Part shown: positions 9,307-18,930 of the stretch, in pieces
Layout of the letters: each line of letters opens with the position of its first letter
How positions within the stretch are numbered: position 1 is the first letter of the stretch
Source of the DNA: Siminovitchia thermophila
GTDB taxonomy: Bacteria; Bacillota; Bacilli; Bacillales; Bacillaceae_C
Assembly (NCBI RefSeq): GCF_016909185.1
Contig: NZ_JAFBFH010000012.1
Location: 62,001-126,000, forward strand
DNA: 64,000 nucleotides
Direction of reading: 5' to 3'
Notes under the pieces: model-generated
What the model was told of the DNA's origin: nothing
The model's database searches: none
What the model saw: only the letters and a program-made list of their open reading frames with translations
Program-made: the position numbers and the translations under genes

Positions 9307-10370
9307 GAAGTAACACCTCGCAAAAAGTCAAAGTATTTGTTTTTCTGCTCTTGAATCGTCCATGGATTTTCCTCAAATACGTGATCAAATAAATCATTCA
9401 CATCGGCAGCAGGGAAGGCTTCCATGTCTTTAACCGCTTTTTCAACCTGATCAGCCGCTTCCATTTGAATACTTGCGGCCCACTGTTCATCCCACAAGTC
9501 TTCTTTTTTCATATATCTTTCCAAGCGTAAAATAGGATCGCCTTCTTCCCTCTTCTGTTCGCTCAATGATTGGTCACGGTATTTGCTCGGGTCATCTGCA
9601 GTTGTATGTGCACCGTAACGCCATGTAACAGCCTCGATCAATGTAGGGCCTTCTCCATTTCGAGCCCGTTCCAACGCTTTTTTTGTTTCAAAATAAACAG
9701 CGAATATATCATTGCCATCAAGACGGATGCCGGGAATATCATAAGCTACGGCTTTTTGGGCAATGGTTCTGGAGTTCATTTGCCTTTCGATCGGGACAGA
9801 AATGGCATATTTGTTGTTTTGGTTAAAAAACACCACCGGCGCCTTAAATATGCTTGCGAAATTCATCCCTTCATGAAAATCTCCTTCTGACGTAGAACCG
9901 TCCCCGAAGTATACAATAACGGCATTGTTCGTCCCTTTGTATTGTTCAGCCATCGCCGCACCTGCAGCATGGGGAAGCTGAGTTGCGAGCGGAACAGCAG
10001 GAGGGAAAATTCTTTTCCCGGAAGGGGGGATACAGCCTTCGGCGCGCCCATTCCAATATAAAAGGACTGTTTCAAGAGGAAGTCCAAAAGTCATTGTAGC
10101 AGCATGATCCCGGTATGTCGGGAATATCCAATCATCATTTTGCAGGGCCAAGGCACTGCCTACTTGTGCGGCTTCCTGTCCCTCAAACGGGGCATATGTT
10201 CCAAGCCTCCCCTGCCTCTGTAAATTAATAGCCTTTCTGTCGAATGTTCTCATTAAGGTCAACTGCCTATATACCTTTCTAAGAAATTCGTCAGATATTT
10301 GGTCCCGTATTTCTTCTTTGACCAGCTTCCCATTACCTTGCAAATAAACGACTTTTTCAAAGTTCTCCAT
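9303..10370 (-). CDS. 2-oxoacid dehydrogenase E1 alpha subunit
   Basis: The thiamine diphosphate/magnesium motif GDGST-SEGDFHEGMN starts at residue 156 and ends at FFNQNNKYA. The phosphorylation-loop region YRYGAHTTADDPSKYR-like (WRYGAHTTADDPSKYR) is present. Length 355 fits PdhA/BkdA proteins. GGAGAAGC lies before the ATG. It is the first gene of the four-gene complex, 31 nt after the phenylalanine dehydrogenase stop, which suggests co-transcription. It probably feeds on the 2-oxoacid made by that enzyme. Confidence 0.93.
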   Translation of the reverse strand: MENFEKVVYLQGNGKLVKEEIRDQISDEFLRKVYRQLTLMRTFDRKAINLQRQGRLGTYAPFEGQEAAQVGSALALQNDDWIFPTYRDHAATMTFGLPLETVLLYWNGRAEGCIPPSGKRIFPPAVPLATQLPHAAGAAMAEQYKGTNNAVIVYFGDGSTSEGDFHEGMNFASIFKAPVVFFNQNNKYAISVPIERQMNSRTIAQKAVAYDIPGIRLDGNDIFAVYFETKKALERARNGEGPTLIEAVTWRYGAHTTADDPSKYRDQSLSEQKREEGDPILRLERYMKKEDLWDEQWAASIQMEAADQVEKAVKDMEAFPAADVNDLFDHVFEENPWTIQEQKNKYFDFLRGVTS

Positions 10371-10401
10371 GCTTCTCCTCCTTTAGATGATGACACGGAT
10401 T

Positions 10402-11511
10402 TTAATGTTTGATTTGCCACTTGGGCGGAACCTTGCGCGCGAAGAAACTATTTCCAGCTTTTCTTGCCGCCAATTTTTGCTCACAAAACCTATTGGCTGC
10501 TTCCACGGTGGAAACGCTATCATTTTCCGAGACAATAAATATTTCCATCAATGAATCGTAGATTGCTTTTGTTTTTTGCAATACCCGCTCTTGATTGACT
10601 CCGTACAATTCGTCAGCTACTTGAATCAATCCGCCAGCATTCACAATATAATCCGGAGCATATACGATTCCCTTTTCTTGCAGTGCGGCGCAATGACGCT
10701 CCTCCTTTAATTGATTGTTCGCGGAACCGACAACGGCTTTTACTTTTAACATGTCAAGCGTTTCATCGTTCAACACGCCGCCAATGGCGCATGGAACGAA
10801 AACATCCGCTTCAACTCCGTAAATATCATTTGATGAAACCACTCGAATGGATGGGTTTCCAATGCTCTTTCCATAATCCACCAGTTTGGTGATCGCTCGC
10901 TCGTTCAGTTCTGTCACATATAGATCAGCACCTTTTTCCAGCAGCTGCTCTGCTACCTTTAATCCCACTTTACCAAGACCTTGTATAGCATATGTTTGAT
11001 TACCCAAGCCACTGGAACCGCTTACAAATTCATTGGTAGCCTGAATGCCGTATAAGACCCCAATCGAGGTTGGCACGGATGAATCTCCGCCTCCTCCATA
11101 CTCCTTTGGAAGTCCAATGATACAGTTTGTTTCTTTCATCGCATGAACAAAATCTTCCGGGGTTGTGCCCATGTCAGTTCCAGTGTAAAATCGTCCATTC
11201 AATGATTCTACAAATCTTCCGAAAGAACGGAATAGTTCCGGTGATTTGTCTTTTGCCGGATCACCGATGATAACCGATTTCCCGCCTCCAAAATCTACGT
11301 CGGCGGCAGCACATTTATATGTCATGCCCTTCGAAAGGCGCAGAACATCATCCAGGGCATCTTCAAAGGAACGATATGGATACATTCTGCAGCCGCCGGT
11401 TGCCGGACCGAGCGTTGTATTATGGATGGCTATAATCGCTTTCAATCCTGTGTTTGGATCATTGCAAACAACTACTTGCTCATGTTCATGAATCTGTTCA
11501 AAAAAACCCAT
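10402..11511 (-). CDS. pdh: Phenylalanine dehydrogenase (Glu/Leu/Phe/Val dehydrogenase family)
   Basis: NAD-dependent oxidative deamination of an amino acid to a 2-oxoacid and ammonia. Catalytic lysines are K66 (KGMTYKCA) and K78 (DFGGGK); the NAD-binding GLGKVG lies at 178-183. The segments [31 protein letters not shown] and CYAPDY-like [20 protein letters not shown] match, from memory, Bacillus phenylalanine dehydrogenase (for example that of Thermoactinomyces) better than leucine dehydrogenase, which has YITAEDVGTT at the first place. The ATG is preceded by GGGGAGG. The phenylacetate genes upstream support phenylalanine as substrate. Leucine or valine activity cannot be excluded from sequence. 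Confidence 0.8.
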   Translation of the reverse strand: MGFFEQIHEHEQVVVCNDPNTGLKAIIAIHNTTLGPATGGCRMYPYRSFEDALDDVLRLSKGMTYKCAAADVDFGGGKSVIIGDPAKDKSPELFRSFGRFVESLNGRFYTGTDMGTTPEDFVHAMKETNCIIGLPKEYGGGGDSSVPTSIGVLYGIQATNEFVSGSSGLGNQTYAIQGLGKVGLKVAEQLLEKGADLYVTELNERAITKLVDYGKSIGNPSIRVVSSNDIYGVEADVFVPCAIGGVLNDETLDMLKVKAVVGSANNQLKEERHCAALQEKGIVYAPDYIVNAGGLIQVADELYGVNQERVLQKTKAIYDSLMEIFIVSENDSVSTVEAANRFCEQKLAARKAGNSFFARKVPPKWQIKH

Positions 11512-11731
11512 CTTGACCTCCCCTTTTTCCGCAATCTCTTTCTGTAAAAAACGAGGATTTGATCTTTATTTACTTTCATTCTATGAACAGTTATCCACCA
11601 TTTAGTGCATATAATGGATAATTTTTTTGGAAAATAATGGTAAAAATCATGTAAATTGGGTAATAAAAATGAGAGAACATCATAAAGAAGCCTCCCTTTT
11701 TTATTTAAAAATCAAGAAACGCAAATATCTC

Positions 11732-12529
11732 CTAACTCGATAATAGCGCCTTGTCACTTGCAAATTGTTCTCCGCGAATCCGCTGAAACTCTCCAAGCAA
11801 CTTTTCTATTGTTAAATCTTTTTTCTCTTCTTTGTTAACCTCCAAAATAATTTGACCTTTATCCATCATGATCAAGCGGTTGCCAAGATCAAGCGCCTGC
11901 TGCATATTGTGTGTGACCATGAGCGTTGTCAAACGATCCTTTTCAACAAGCTCTTTTGTCAAGTTCGTAATGAGCTCCGCTCTTGCCGGATCCAGCGCCG
12001 CGGTATGCTCGTCAAGAAGCAGAATAGACGGTTGAGTGAATGTTGCCATTAAAAGCGATAGAGCTTGCCTCTCTCCCCCTGACAACAACCCCACTTTGGC
12101 ATTTAAACGGTTTTCCAAGTTTAAATGGAGCGTTTCGAGCGCCGCACGGAAAAAGTCCCTTCTTTTCCTGTCGACACCTCTCCTTAAACCGCGCTTTTTA
12201 TTGCGTGAATAGGCCATCGCCAGGTTTTCTTCGATCGTCATGGATGGTGCAGTTCCAGCCATTGGGTCCTGAAATACCCTCCCGATTAATCGCGATCTTT
12301 TATATTCCGGCAGTTTTGTTACTTTTTTGGAACCAATTTCCACTGTCCCGACATCCGGAGTCAATACACCGGAAATCATGTTCATTAATGTGGACTTACC
12401 CGCACCGTTACTGCCTATCACTGTGACGAAATCGCCTTCTTCCATTTCCAGGTTCACTCGATCCAGTGCTATTTTTTCGTCAGGTGTCCCTTCATTGAAG
12501 ATTTTGCTAATCTGTTCGAGCTTCAGCAA
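11732..12529 (-). CDS. ABC transporter ATP-binding protein (TrpZ/COG1101 type)
   Basis: Walker A GSNGAGKST, signature LSGGERQALSL and Walker B ILLLDEHTAALDP with H-loop VTHNMQQAL. The EHTAALDP Walker B is typical of the ATPases paired with TrpX-like binding proteins. It starts with TTG after GGAGGT, inside the end of the permease gene (23-nt overlap). It energises amino acid uptake by the permease before it. Confidence 0.88.
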   Translation of the reverse strand: MLKLEQISKIFNEGTPDEKIALDRVNLEMEEGDFVTVIGSNGAGKSTLMNMISGVLTPDVGTVEIGSKKVTKLPEYKRSRLIGRVFQDPMAGTAPSMTIEENLAMAYSRNKKRGLRRGVDRKRRDFFRAALETLHLNLENRLNAKVGLLSGGERQALSLLMATFTQPSILLLDEHTAALDPARAELITNLTKELVEKDRLTTLMVTHNMQQALDLGNRLIMMDKGQIILEVNKEEKKDLTIEKLLGEFQRIRGEQFASDKALLSS

Positions 12530-13556
12530 CGGATTCTACCTCCTCTTTTCCGGCCGATTTCAAAGCTGCCATTCGCTGGGTGTGCCACTTGGCCTTCCGC
12601 TTGTTTGCTCTTCTTTTTTCGATGATTTGCGGCATGACAAGTGCGGCAATAACAATGACTGCCGTAATAAGTTTCATATCCCCTGTATCAAGCAACTTGA
12701 TTCGCAGCGCCAATCCAAGAACAATTCGATAGATAATAGCACCAGCTACTACAGCCAACGTTGTTCGAACAATTGTTTTCGTACCAAAAATCGCTTCCCC
12801 AATAATGACCGACGCAAGCCCAATGATAATCATCCCGATTCCCATACCAATATCAGAAAATTTTCCATATTGGGCAATCAATGCTCCGGAAAATGCCACA
12901 AGCGCATTGGAAATGCCAAGTCCAAGAATGACAAGTGAATCCGTATTTGCGGAGAAACTGCGAATCATTCGTTTGTTGTCACCGGTGGCACGAATCGCAA
13001 GCCCCACTTCGGTTTGAAGAAACCAGTCGGCAATCAGCTTGATGATAATTGTTACAATTGCCATAAGGATCAATATTCCCCAAGTGGAAGGGATATGCTG
13101 AACGCCAATGGATGACAACATATTGTTCAACGCGGCATCAATTCCCAGGTTTTCCCAAAATACTTGAAATTTTGTAAAGATTGTTTCAGAATTTAATAAA
13201 GGTATATTCGGGCGTCCGACCGAGTTATCAGAAGTTAAACCCATAATCCGCAAATTGATAGAATATAGTGCAATCATCATTAAAATGCCGGATAATAGCG
13301 GGTTTATTTTTCCTTTCGTATGCAATAGTCCCGTGACACAACCAGCCAAAAACCCGACGACCAAGGCAACAGCCGTTGCCGTTGCCGGATGATACCCGAA
13401 GATAATCATCGTGGCGGCAACCGAAGCTCCTGTGACAAAGCTGCCGTCAACCGTCAGATCCGGGAAGTCGAGCACCCGGAATGAAAGATATACCCCGAGT
13501 GCCATTATTGCATAGATGATTCCTTGCTCTACGGAGCCAAACATTGCTGCAAACAT
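12507..13556 (-). CDS. ABC transporter permease (TrpY/COG4120 type)
   Basis: An integral membrane protein of 349 residues with 8-10 hydrophobic segments, starting MFAAMFGSVEQGIIYAIMALGVYLSFRVLDFPDLTVDGSF. This is the branched-chain-type permease pattern seen in the uncharacterised and Trp-type transporters. A polar C-terminal tail of about 40 residues follows the last helix. It lies between the binding-protein and ATPase genes in the usual order. Confidence 0.88.
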   Translation of the reverse strand: MFAAMFGSVEQGIIYAIMALGVYLSFRVLDFPDLTVDGSFVTGASVAATMIIFGYHPATATAVALVVGFLAGCVTGLLHTKGKINPLLSGILMMIALYSINLRIMGLTSDNSVGRPNIPLLNSETIFTKFQVFWENLGIDAALNNMLSSIGVQHIPSTWGILILMAIVTIIIKLIADWFLQTEVGLAIRATGDNKRMIRSFSANTDSLVILGLGISNALVAFSGALIAQYGKFSDIGMGIGMIIIGLASVIIGEAIFGTKTIVRTTLAVVAGAIIYRIVLGLALRIKLLDTGDMKLITAVIVIAALVMPQIIEKRRANKRKAKWHTQRMAALKSAGKEEVESVAEARTD

Positions 13557-13578
13557 CTTAGAATCATCTCCTATCTAT

Positions 13579-14598
13579 TTATTTGCCTTCGTAAATTTCA
13601 GCTTCCCATTCATCTTTAATTTCTTTTCCAATCTTATCCGCAATTTTCTTGTTGACCATTAATTTCAAGTTTTGCGGAGCCTGTACTGGCATTTCGGCTG
13701 GTTTGTCCTCTTCTTTTAAAATCTTCACTGCCATTTGTCCAGCTTCATATCCAATGTCAAAGTATTCAAAACCATATGCTGCAAAGCCGCCCTTTTTTAA
13801 TGAATCCAATTCTCCCACCACTAGTGGAAGTTCGTTGTCATTGGCAACCGAAATAACAGATTCCAATGCGGAAACGACCGTGTTATCCGTAATAATATAA
13901 ATAGAGTCAGCCTTTCCAAGCAATGATTCTGTTGCCTGCTTTACTTCGGCAGAGGTTGATACGGGTGCTTCTACAATGTTCAAATCAAGATTTTCTTTTT
14001 TGATCGTTTCTTTTACGATATTTACTTGAGCGACCGAGTTTTGCTCCCCTGCGTTATAAACCATTCCCACATTTTTGGATTCTAGTTCTTCACTAATAAA
14101 CTTAACAGAATTCGGAATGGCCTCTGGATGGGTGTCAATGGTTCCAGTAACATTAGCGCCGGGCTTTTCCAATGATTCGACCAATTCAGCCCCGACTGCA
14201 TCCGTAACAGATGTGAAAACGATCGGAATGTCTTTTGTAGCGCTCGCGACAGATTGTGCGCTCGGTGTTGAGTTGGCAAATATCAAATCAACGCCGGCAT
14301 TTACAAGGTTCGAGGCAATCGTCGTGTTATTATTTGGATCTCCTTGCGCATTTTGTTCATCATATTCCACCTCTAATCCTGCATCCTCCAAGGCTTTCTT
14401 AAAACCGTCGTAGGCAGCATTCAAAGATGGGTGGTCAACGAGTTGCGTAACACCGATTTTATATTTTTTTCCTTCTTCCTGCTTTCCATTATTATCTTCT
14501 TCCTTCTCTGGGGCAGATGTATTATTGCCACATGCAGCCAATACAAGGACCGCACCGCCAAACAATGCCATTAAACCTTTTTTCCATTTTACGCTCAC
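13579..14598 (-). CDS. ABC transporter substrate-binding lipoprotein (TrpX-like)
   Basis: A lipoprotein of 339 residues with lipobox LAAC at residues 20-23, followed by a polar linker. The rest is the ABC_sub_bind fold (YKIGVTQLVDHPSLNAAYDGFKKAL, PIVFTSVTDAVGAELV, VGVVYNAGEQNS-like). Relatives in streptococci bind tryptophan. The position between paaG and the phenylalanine dehydrogenase gene suggests an aromatic amino acid, probably phenylalanine. The GTG start has AGAGGGGG upstream, and a good promoter precedes it. Confidence 0.85.
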   Translation of the reverse strand: MSVKWKKGLMALFGGAVLVLAACGNNTSAPEKEEDNNGKQEEGKKYKIGVTQLVDHPSLNAAYDGFKKALEDAGLEVEYDEQNAQGDPNNNTTIASNLVNAGVDLIFANSTPSAQSVASATKDIPIVFTSVTDAVGAELVESLEKPGANVTGTIDTHPEAIPNSVKFISEELESKNVGMVYNAGEQNSVAQVNIVKETIKKENLDLNIVEAPVSTSAEVKQATESLLGKADSIYIITDNTVVSALESVISVANDNELPLVVGELDSLKKGGFAAYGFEYFDIGYEAGQMAVKILKEEDKPAEMPVQAPQNLKLMVNKKIADKIGKEIKDEWEAEIYEGK

Positions 14599-14666
14599 CT
14601 TTGTTCCCCCTCTATTTAAAATTTTATCGCCTTTTTCACACTATGTAAACGGCAATAATTATCGTA

Positions 14667-14695
14667 ATGGTACACTGGTTATGGTAGATAGTCAA
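14667..14695 (-). promoter_or_regulatory. sigma-A promoter of the ABC transporter operon
   Basis: TTGACT and TACCAT with a 17-nt spacer on the minus strand, about 70 nt upstream of the lipoprotein start. It would separate the transporter unit from the paa genes upstream. Confidence 0.6.
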
Positions 14696-14733
14696 TAAGT
14701 TTGGCAGGTTAATAAACGTGCGGAAGAAGCTCT

Positions 14734-15507
14734 TTATTTCCCTTGAAAAGCAGGTTTGCGCTTCTCGACAAATGCTCGTACTCCTTCTAGATGATCCTTC
14801 GATCTGCCGGCCAACCGCTGCGCTTCCGCTTCCAAGTCAAGCACCTCTTCAAGAGTTGAGTTCCATGATTTCTGCACATTGCTTTTCATCATGGCGATGG
14901 CCTTTGTCGGCATGGACACGATCTTATCCAAAAATTCCGATACTTCATGATCCCACCCATCCGCTGGAATCATTCTCGTGACAAGCCCTAATTGATCAGC
15001 TTGTTCAGCACTTATTTTTTCCCCAAGCATCATGAGTTCAAGTGCTTTTGCATGGCCAATCATGCGCGGTAAATAGTAAGTATTTCCAGAATCTGGAACT
15101 AGACCGATGTGCACGAACGCATTTAAAAAACTGGCCTTTTTTGACACGAGTCTGAAATCCGCAGCCAAGGCCAGGCTGAATCCCGCTCCTGCTGCCGTAC
15201 CATTCACTACCGCAACAATCGGCTTTTGGCTTGCGGCCATTTTCAAGATAATCGGGTTGTACCGATTGGTAAGCAGCTCCCCATAATCAAAGGCGGCATC
15301 GGCTTCCCCCAAGTCTTGTCCCGCGCTGAAAGCACGTCCCGCTCCCGTAATGACGATTGCCCGCACATCATCATCTTGATCTCCTTTTTCAAAGGCGCTC
15401 AGCAATTCGGCGTGCATTTGGGCATTGAAAGAGTTCAATTTATCCGGACGGTTTAACGTAATCCATGCGGCGGATTTCCTAACTTCATACAAAATTGTTT
15501 CAAACAT
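14734..15507 (-). CDS. paaG: PaaG-like crotonase (1,2-epoxyphenylacetyl-CoA isomerase type)
   Basis: An enoyl-CoA hydratase/isomerase-fold enzyme of 257 residues. The oxyanion-hole segments are AFSAGQDLGE and NGTAAGAGFSLALAADF. The SAGQDL pattern and the acidic PDSGNTYYLPR are typical of PaaG, which isomerises ring-epoxyphenylacetyl-CoA to the oxepin. ATG at 15507 has GGAGGT directly upstream; a longer start at 15519 is unlikely. It is next to a PaaF-like gene, as in known paa clusters. Confidence 0.78.
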   Translation of the reverse strand: MFETILYEVRKSAAWITLNRPDKLNSFNAQMHAELLSAFEKGDQDDDVRAIVITGAGRAFSAGQDLGEADAAFDYGELLTNRYNPIILKMAASQKPIVAVVNGTAAGAGFSLALAADFRLVSKKASFLNAFVHIGLVPDSGNTYYLPRMIGHAKALELMMLGEKISAEQADQLGLVTRMIPADGWDHEVSEFLDKIVSMPTKAIAMMKSNVQKSWNSTLEEVLDLEAEAQRLAGRSKDHLEGVRAFVEKRKPAFQGK

Positions 15508-15518
15508 GGCAACCTCCA

Positions 15519-16295
15519 TTAATATCCTTTAAAATCAGGTTTTCTTTTTTCCATAAAAGCTTTCATGCCCTCTTTTTGGTCTTGGGAAGAAAATAGCAAA
15601 TAGAAGTTCTTCCGCTCAAAATACATCCCTTCTTGAAGTGGATAGTCTACCGCTTTGTGAACGGCTTCTTTGATCATTCGAACGGCGAGGGGGGGCTTTT
15701 CAGCCAGTTTTTTTGCAAAATTCAACGTTTCTTCAAATACAGTGTCAGCAGGATACAACTTATTGACGACCCCAAAGGATAGGGCTTCTTCGGCTGACAT
15801 CATGTCGCCGCTCCAAATCCATTCAAGCGCTCTTGTCTTTCCAAGCAATTTAGTCAACCTTTGCGTGCCTCCGGCACCGGGCATAACCGCCAGGTTTACT
15901 TCCGGAAATCCAAACTTGGCATCGCTTGCGGCATACATCATGTCGCATAAAAGAGCAAGCTCAAAGCCTCCGCCTAAGCAATAGCCGTGTACTGATCCAA
16001 TAATTGGCGTTTTAATTTGGGCAAGGCGGTCCCAATCGGCAAATTGATTCAATAATTCCATCGAGATTGTATTCTCTTCCGCCATTTCATCAATATCCGC
16101 CCCAGCGGCGAATGCCTTTCCTTTCCCGGCAAGCAAAATAACCCTGATCCGCTCTTTCCGATCAAATCGTTCGAGAGCCTCCAAAATCTCTCGAACCATT
16201 ACTCTGTTTAGGGCGTTCAATACATTTGGGCGATTGAGCCACACAACCCCGACCGGGCCTACTTCTTCTGTTAAAATATGTTGATAATTACTCAT
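15519..16295 (-). CDS. paaF: PaaF-like enoyl-CoA hydratase
   Basis: Crotonase of 258 residues with AFAAGADIDEM and HGYCLGGGFELALLCDM around the oxyanion hole. The catalytic glutamates are expected near VNLAVMPGAGG (one E precedes it in FPEVNL). It would hydrate 2,3-dehydroadipyl-CoA in phenylacetate degradation or act in general beta-oxidation. The ATG lies inside the last codons of the EthD gene, with GAGGAAG in front, so translation is coupled. Confidence 0.75.
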   Translation of the reverse strand: MSNYQHILTEEVGPVGVVWLNRPNVLNALNRVMVREILEALERFDRKERIRVILLAGKGKAFAAGADIDEMAEENTISMELLNQFADWDRLAQIKTPIIGSVHGYCLGGGFELALLCDMMYAASDAKFGFPEVNLAVMPGAGGTQRLTKLLGKTRALEWIWSGDMMSAEEALSFGVVNKLYPADTVFEETLNFAKKLAEKPPLAVRMIKEAVHKAVDYPLQEGMYFERKNFYLLFSSQDQKEGMKAFMEKRKPDFKGY

Positions 16296-16593
16296 TAACT
16301 TCCTCACCAAACATAAATGTGACAAGGTTGCCGGCGAATTTCATGACATCCTTTCCAGAAGCTTTTGATTCCTCTGTTTTGGACGCCTCTTTAAATGCTT
16401 CTTTACTATCATAAAACATTTCACACATCAAATAATACGGACTTTCTCCCATCGGCGATCCAGTAAATTTTGTCACGTTGACTTTGCGGAGTCCGGGAAT
16501 TTTTTCTGTCAAAGGCAAGTGCGTTCCAAAATAATATTGATCAAACTCCTCAGGGTCTTCCGGCTTTTTGAACAGTGCAACCATTTTAAACAT
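16288..16593 (-). CDS. EthD family protein
   Basis: A small ferredoxin-like dimeric alpha/beta barrel protein of 101 residues. MFKMVALFKKPEDPEEFDQYYFGTHLPL with its HLPL is the EthD signature. Such genes are common inside paa operons of Bacillaceae, with no proven role. The ATG at 16593 has AAAGGGGA 8 nt upstream. Its stop overlaps the start of paaF. Confidence 0.82.
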   Translation of the reverse strand: MFKMVALFKKPEDPEEFDQYYFGTHLPLTEKIPGLRKVNVTKFTGSPMGESPYYLMCEMFYDSKEAFKEASKTEESKASGKDVMKFAGNLVTFMFGEEVNE

Positions 16594-16650
16594 GTACATA
16601 TCCCCTTTCATAATGTGCTTTTTATTAAAGGCAAAGCCTTTAAAAACGTT

Positions 16651-17025
16651 TTATGGCTGGCGCTTTTCTTTGTGAGGGCGGTCTTCCGCCCATGACATGA
16701 TTTCTTTTTCATCGAGCATTTTTTGCTCGTACTGGCGCCACTTCTTTCTTAAATATCCATAACCTTTCGTCAGCCGGTAATCTTTGTTGTCAAGCCTTTG
16801 AACAATGTCCCGCTCCTCCGGCTTCATCCTTCGGATGTCCGAGCGCTTTACCACCCATATATCCACTACGGGCTCCCTGCGCATGAAATTTTCCTGAGCC
16901 ATGATAAATGCCATATCGGCATTCGGGGCCAACAAACTGAATTGATGCTGAAAGTCCCCTTTATGGCTTCTCTTGCTGAAAACCTCGTATACATCATAAA
17001 AATCATCTGTTTTCCCGCTATCCAT
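16651..17025 (-). CDS. paaB: PaaB-like subunit of phenylacetyl-CoA epoxidase
   Basis: The 124-residue protein contains VYEVFSKRSHKGDFQHQFSLL and APNADMAFIMAQENFMRREPVVDIWVV, the PaaB fold and pattern (small subunit of the 1,2-phenylacetyl-CoA monooxygenase PaaABCDE). The C-terminal ~40 residues (YGYLRKKWRQYEQK) are an extension beyond most PaaB. GAGGAGGAAC precedes the ATG. Neither paaA upstream nor paaC/paaD downstream is present, which is unusual because PaaB works only as part of the complex. Either those genes are elsewhere or the cluster has been cut. Confidence 0.82.
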   Translation of the reverse strand: MDSGKTDDFYDVYEVFSKRSHKGDFQHQFSLLAPNADMAFIMAQENFMRREPVVDIWVVKRSDIRRMKPEERDIVQRLDNKDYRLTKGYGYLRKKWRQYEQKMLDEKEIMSWAEDRPHKEKRQP

Positions 17026-17121
17026 AGTTGTTCCTCCTCCTCACGGTGCATGATTTTCGGAAAAGCGATCCTTTTTTGTTTTTTCGGGTATTTCTGCCGT
17101 CTGCTTGAGGTGATGGTTCCC

Positions 17122-17241
17122 TTACTGGCTGTCTAAGTTGGCTTTAACGGAGGCTCCTGCCAAAACGATCCCGAAAAAGGAAATCCACTTCATTTTTGGC
17201 AAGCTGTCTTTCATGATTTTTCCAGTAATAAACGTTAGCAT
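17122..17241 (-). pseudogene. Possible remnant of a small multidrug-resistance-type transporter C-terminus
   Basis: A 39-codon frame reads MLTFITGKIMKDSLPKMKW then ISFFGIVLAGASVKAN, resembling the last helix region of EbrA/EbrB-like SMR transporters (spacer loop, then a GIxLAG helix). No ribosome binding site and no N-terminal part exist. It sits in the ~490-nt gap between paaB and yhbH, where paaA would be expected. The call is weak. Confidence 0.3.
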
Positions 17242-17478
17242 GTTTTATATGGGATTTCGTTTGATAGCCAGTTGAGTGTTTATGGGTGGGTCTGTGTCAT
17301 TACTGTCTTCATAATATTTTAAATTTACAGTTTTGTAAGCGTTTAACAATTGACGCACAGCGAATTGGGTATAACAAAATAATTCAAGTAGCGTGAAATG
17401 TCGTTATATTATTTTTATTTTAAGGATACTTTTTATTTTCTCCGCTGTCAACCACAAAATGGGCATTCCAAAAGAAAA

Positions 17479-17508
17479 AAGAGGAAACAACATCTTGCTT
17501 CCTCTGAT
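17479..17508 (-). terminator. Terminator after yhbH
   Basis: Stem AGAGGAAGCAAG.../...TTTCCTCT on the minus strand followed by six T, 12 nt downstream of the yhbH stop. Confidence 0.8.
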
Positions 17509-17519
17509 GACTTCCATAT

Positions 17520-18689
17520 TTACATATAGCTGTTTTCAGGCTTCTTTCGGAAAAAGCTTTTCATTGCGTGATACACGTCCGCCTTTTGCTTCAAAATATA
17601 ATAATAAAACTTTTCATTTTTAATATTTTTATAAGCCGACATTAACGTGGAATTGCGCTGATACTGATTTACTTCACCGTACCCAAAAATATTTGACTTC
17701 TCCATCAGTTCATTCACGAGCTTTACACATCTTGCGTTATCCGATGTCAAGTTATCTCCATCGGAAAAATGGAACGGATAAATATTGTATCGCTCAGGAT
17801 CATATTTATCCGATATGACCTCCAATGCCTTTCTATACACGGAAGAACAAATTGTTCCGCCGCTCTCTCCTTTGGAAAAGAAATCTTCTTCGGATACTAC
17901 TTTTGCTTCCGTATGATGGGCAATAAATTCAATAGAAACCTTTTCATATTTCGTCCGTAAAAAACGGGTCATCCAGAAGAAAAAGCTGCGCGCCATATAT
18001 TTTTCCCATATCCCCATCGAACCGCTTGTGTCCATCATTGCAATGACAACTGCATTGGATTCCGGTTTTTCAATTTCATTCCATGTCCGGAATTTCAAAT
18101 CTTCCGGAAATATCGGGTAAAAATCCGGTTCTCCTTTCATGGCATTTCGTTTAAAGGCTGTCATCATTGTTCTTTTCTTATCAATATTGCCCATTAACCC
18201 TGTTTTGCGCACATCGTTATATTCAATATTCGTCACTTTGTTGGCATCTTGCTCTTTCCGCTGTAAATTGGGAAGCTCAAGCTCCTTGAATAACGCTTCT
18301 TCCAAATCCAGCATGGATACTTCCGCTTCGTAATAGTCTTCGCCCGGCTGGTCACCTGCTCTTTGCCCTCTTCCCGGACCGGATTTTTGTGACCCTCCAT
18401 CTCTGGCAACAACGTCACCAACTTGACTATCTCCGTCTCCTTGGCCAACATGTTTGTTTTTATCGTAATTATAGCGAATTTTATATTCATCCAAAGATCT
18501 GATGGGAATTTTTACAACATCGCTGCCATCGGACATAATGATACTTTCCTCGGTAATCAGGTCGGGCAAATTATTGCGAATTGCTTCCTGTACCTTTTCT
18601 TGATGGCGCTGTTGATCATCATAACCTTTCCGATGGAGGGACCAATCTTCTTTTGAAATAGCAAATTGGTGAGACATTGACTCTGACAT
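17520..18689 (-). CDS. yhbH: YhbH sporulation protein (YeaH family, VWA domain)
   Basis: A cytoplasmic protein of 389 residues. The N-terminal half is charged with a Gly-rich linker (about residues 82-117). A VWA-type metal-ion site DTSGS lies at 220-224, and the [13 protein letters not shown] segment (in [13 protein letters not shown]) is typical of YeaH/YhbH. In Bacillus it is a sigma-E gene needed for proper sporulation, functionally linked with PrkA and SpoVR. ATG after AAAGGGGGG. It lies 240 nt downstream of prkA on the same strand. Confidence 0.95.
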   Translation of the reverse strand: MSESMSHQFAISKEDWSLHRKGYDDQQRHQEKVQEAIRNNLPDLITEESIIMSDGSDVVKIPIRSLDEYKIRYNYDKNKHVGQGDGDSQVGDVVARDGGSQKSGPGRGQRAGDQPGEDYYEAEVSMLDLEEALFKELELPNLQRKEQDANKVTNIEYNDVRKTGLMGNIDKKRTMMTAFKRNAMKGEPDFYPIFPEDLKFRTWNEIEKPESNAVVIAMMDTSGSMGIWEKYMARSFFFWMTRFLRTKYEKVSIEFIAHHTEAKVVSEEDFFSKGESGGTICSSVYRKALEVISDKYDPERYNIYPFHFSDGDNLTSDNARCVKLVNELMEKSNIFGYGEVNQYQRNSTLMSAYKNIKNEKFYYYILKQKADVYHAMKSFFRKKPENSYM

Positions 18690-18930
18690 GATTACGACGC
18701 CCCCCTTTAATGGTTTTATTAAACATGTGTACCCGAAAATCCGTGTACAATCACCTTTAATTATTCTATCTTATGCGAAATCGCAAATTTATTTACTGCT
18801 AGTTGTAAGAATGGGACAAAGATTTTTCATGCAGGACTGCTTCCTATCAGGTATACGGTGAGTTTGAAATAAAAAGAAAACCCCATCCAGTTATTGAACT
18901 TGTCGGTTCATAATGGAAAGGGTTGATGTT

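Noticed and set aside
11512-11731. sigma-54 promoter for the phenylalanine dehydrogenase operon
   Set aside because: No TGGCAC-N5-TTGC match in either orientation in this gap.
17326-17345. Catabolite-response (cre) site upstream of paaB
   Set aside because: TGTAAGCGTTTAACA needs a one-base gap to fit the consensus, and its position relative to a promoter is unclear.
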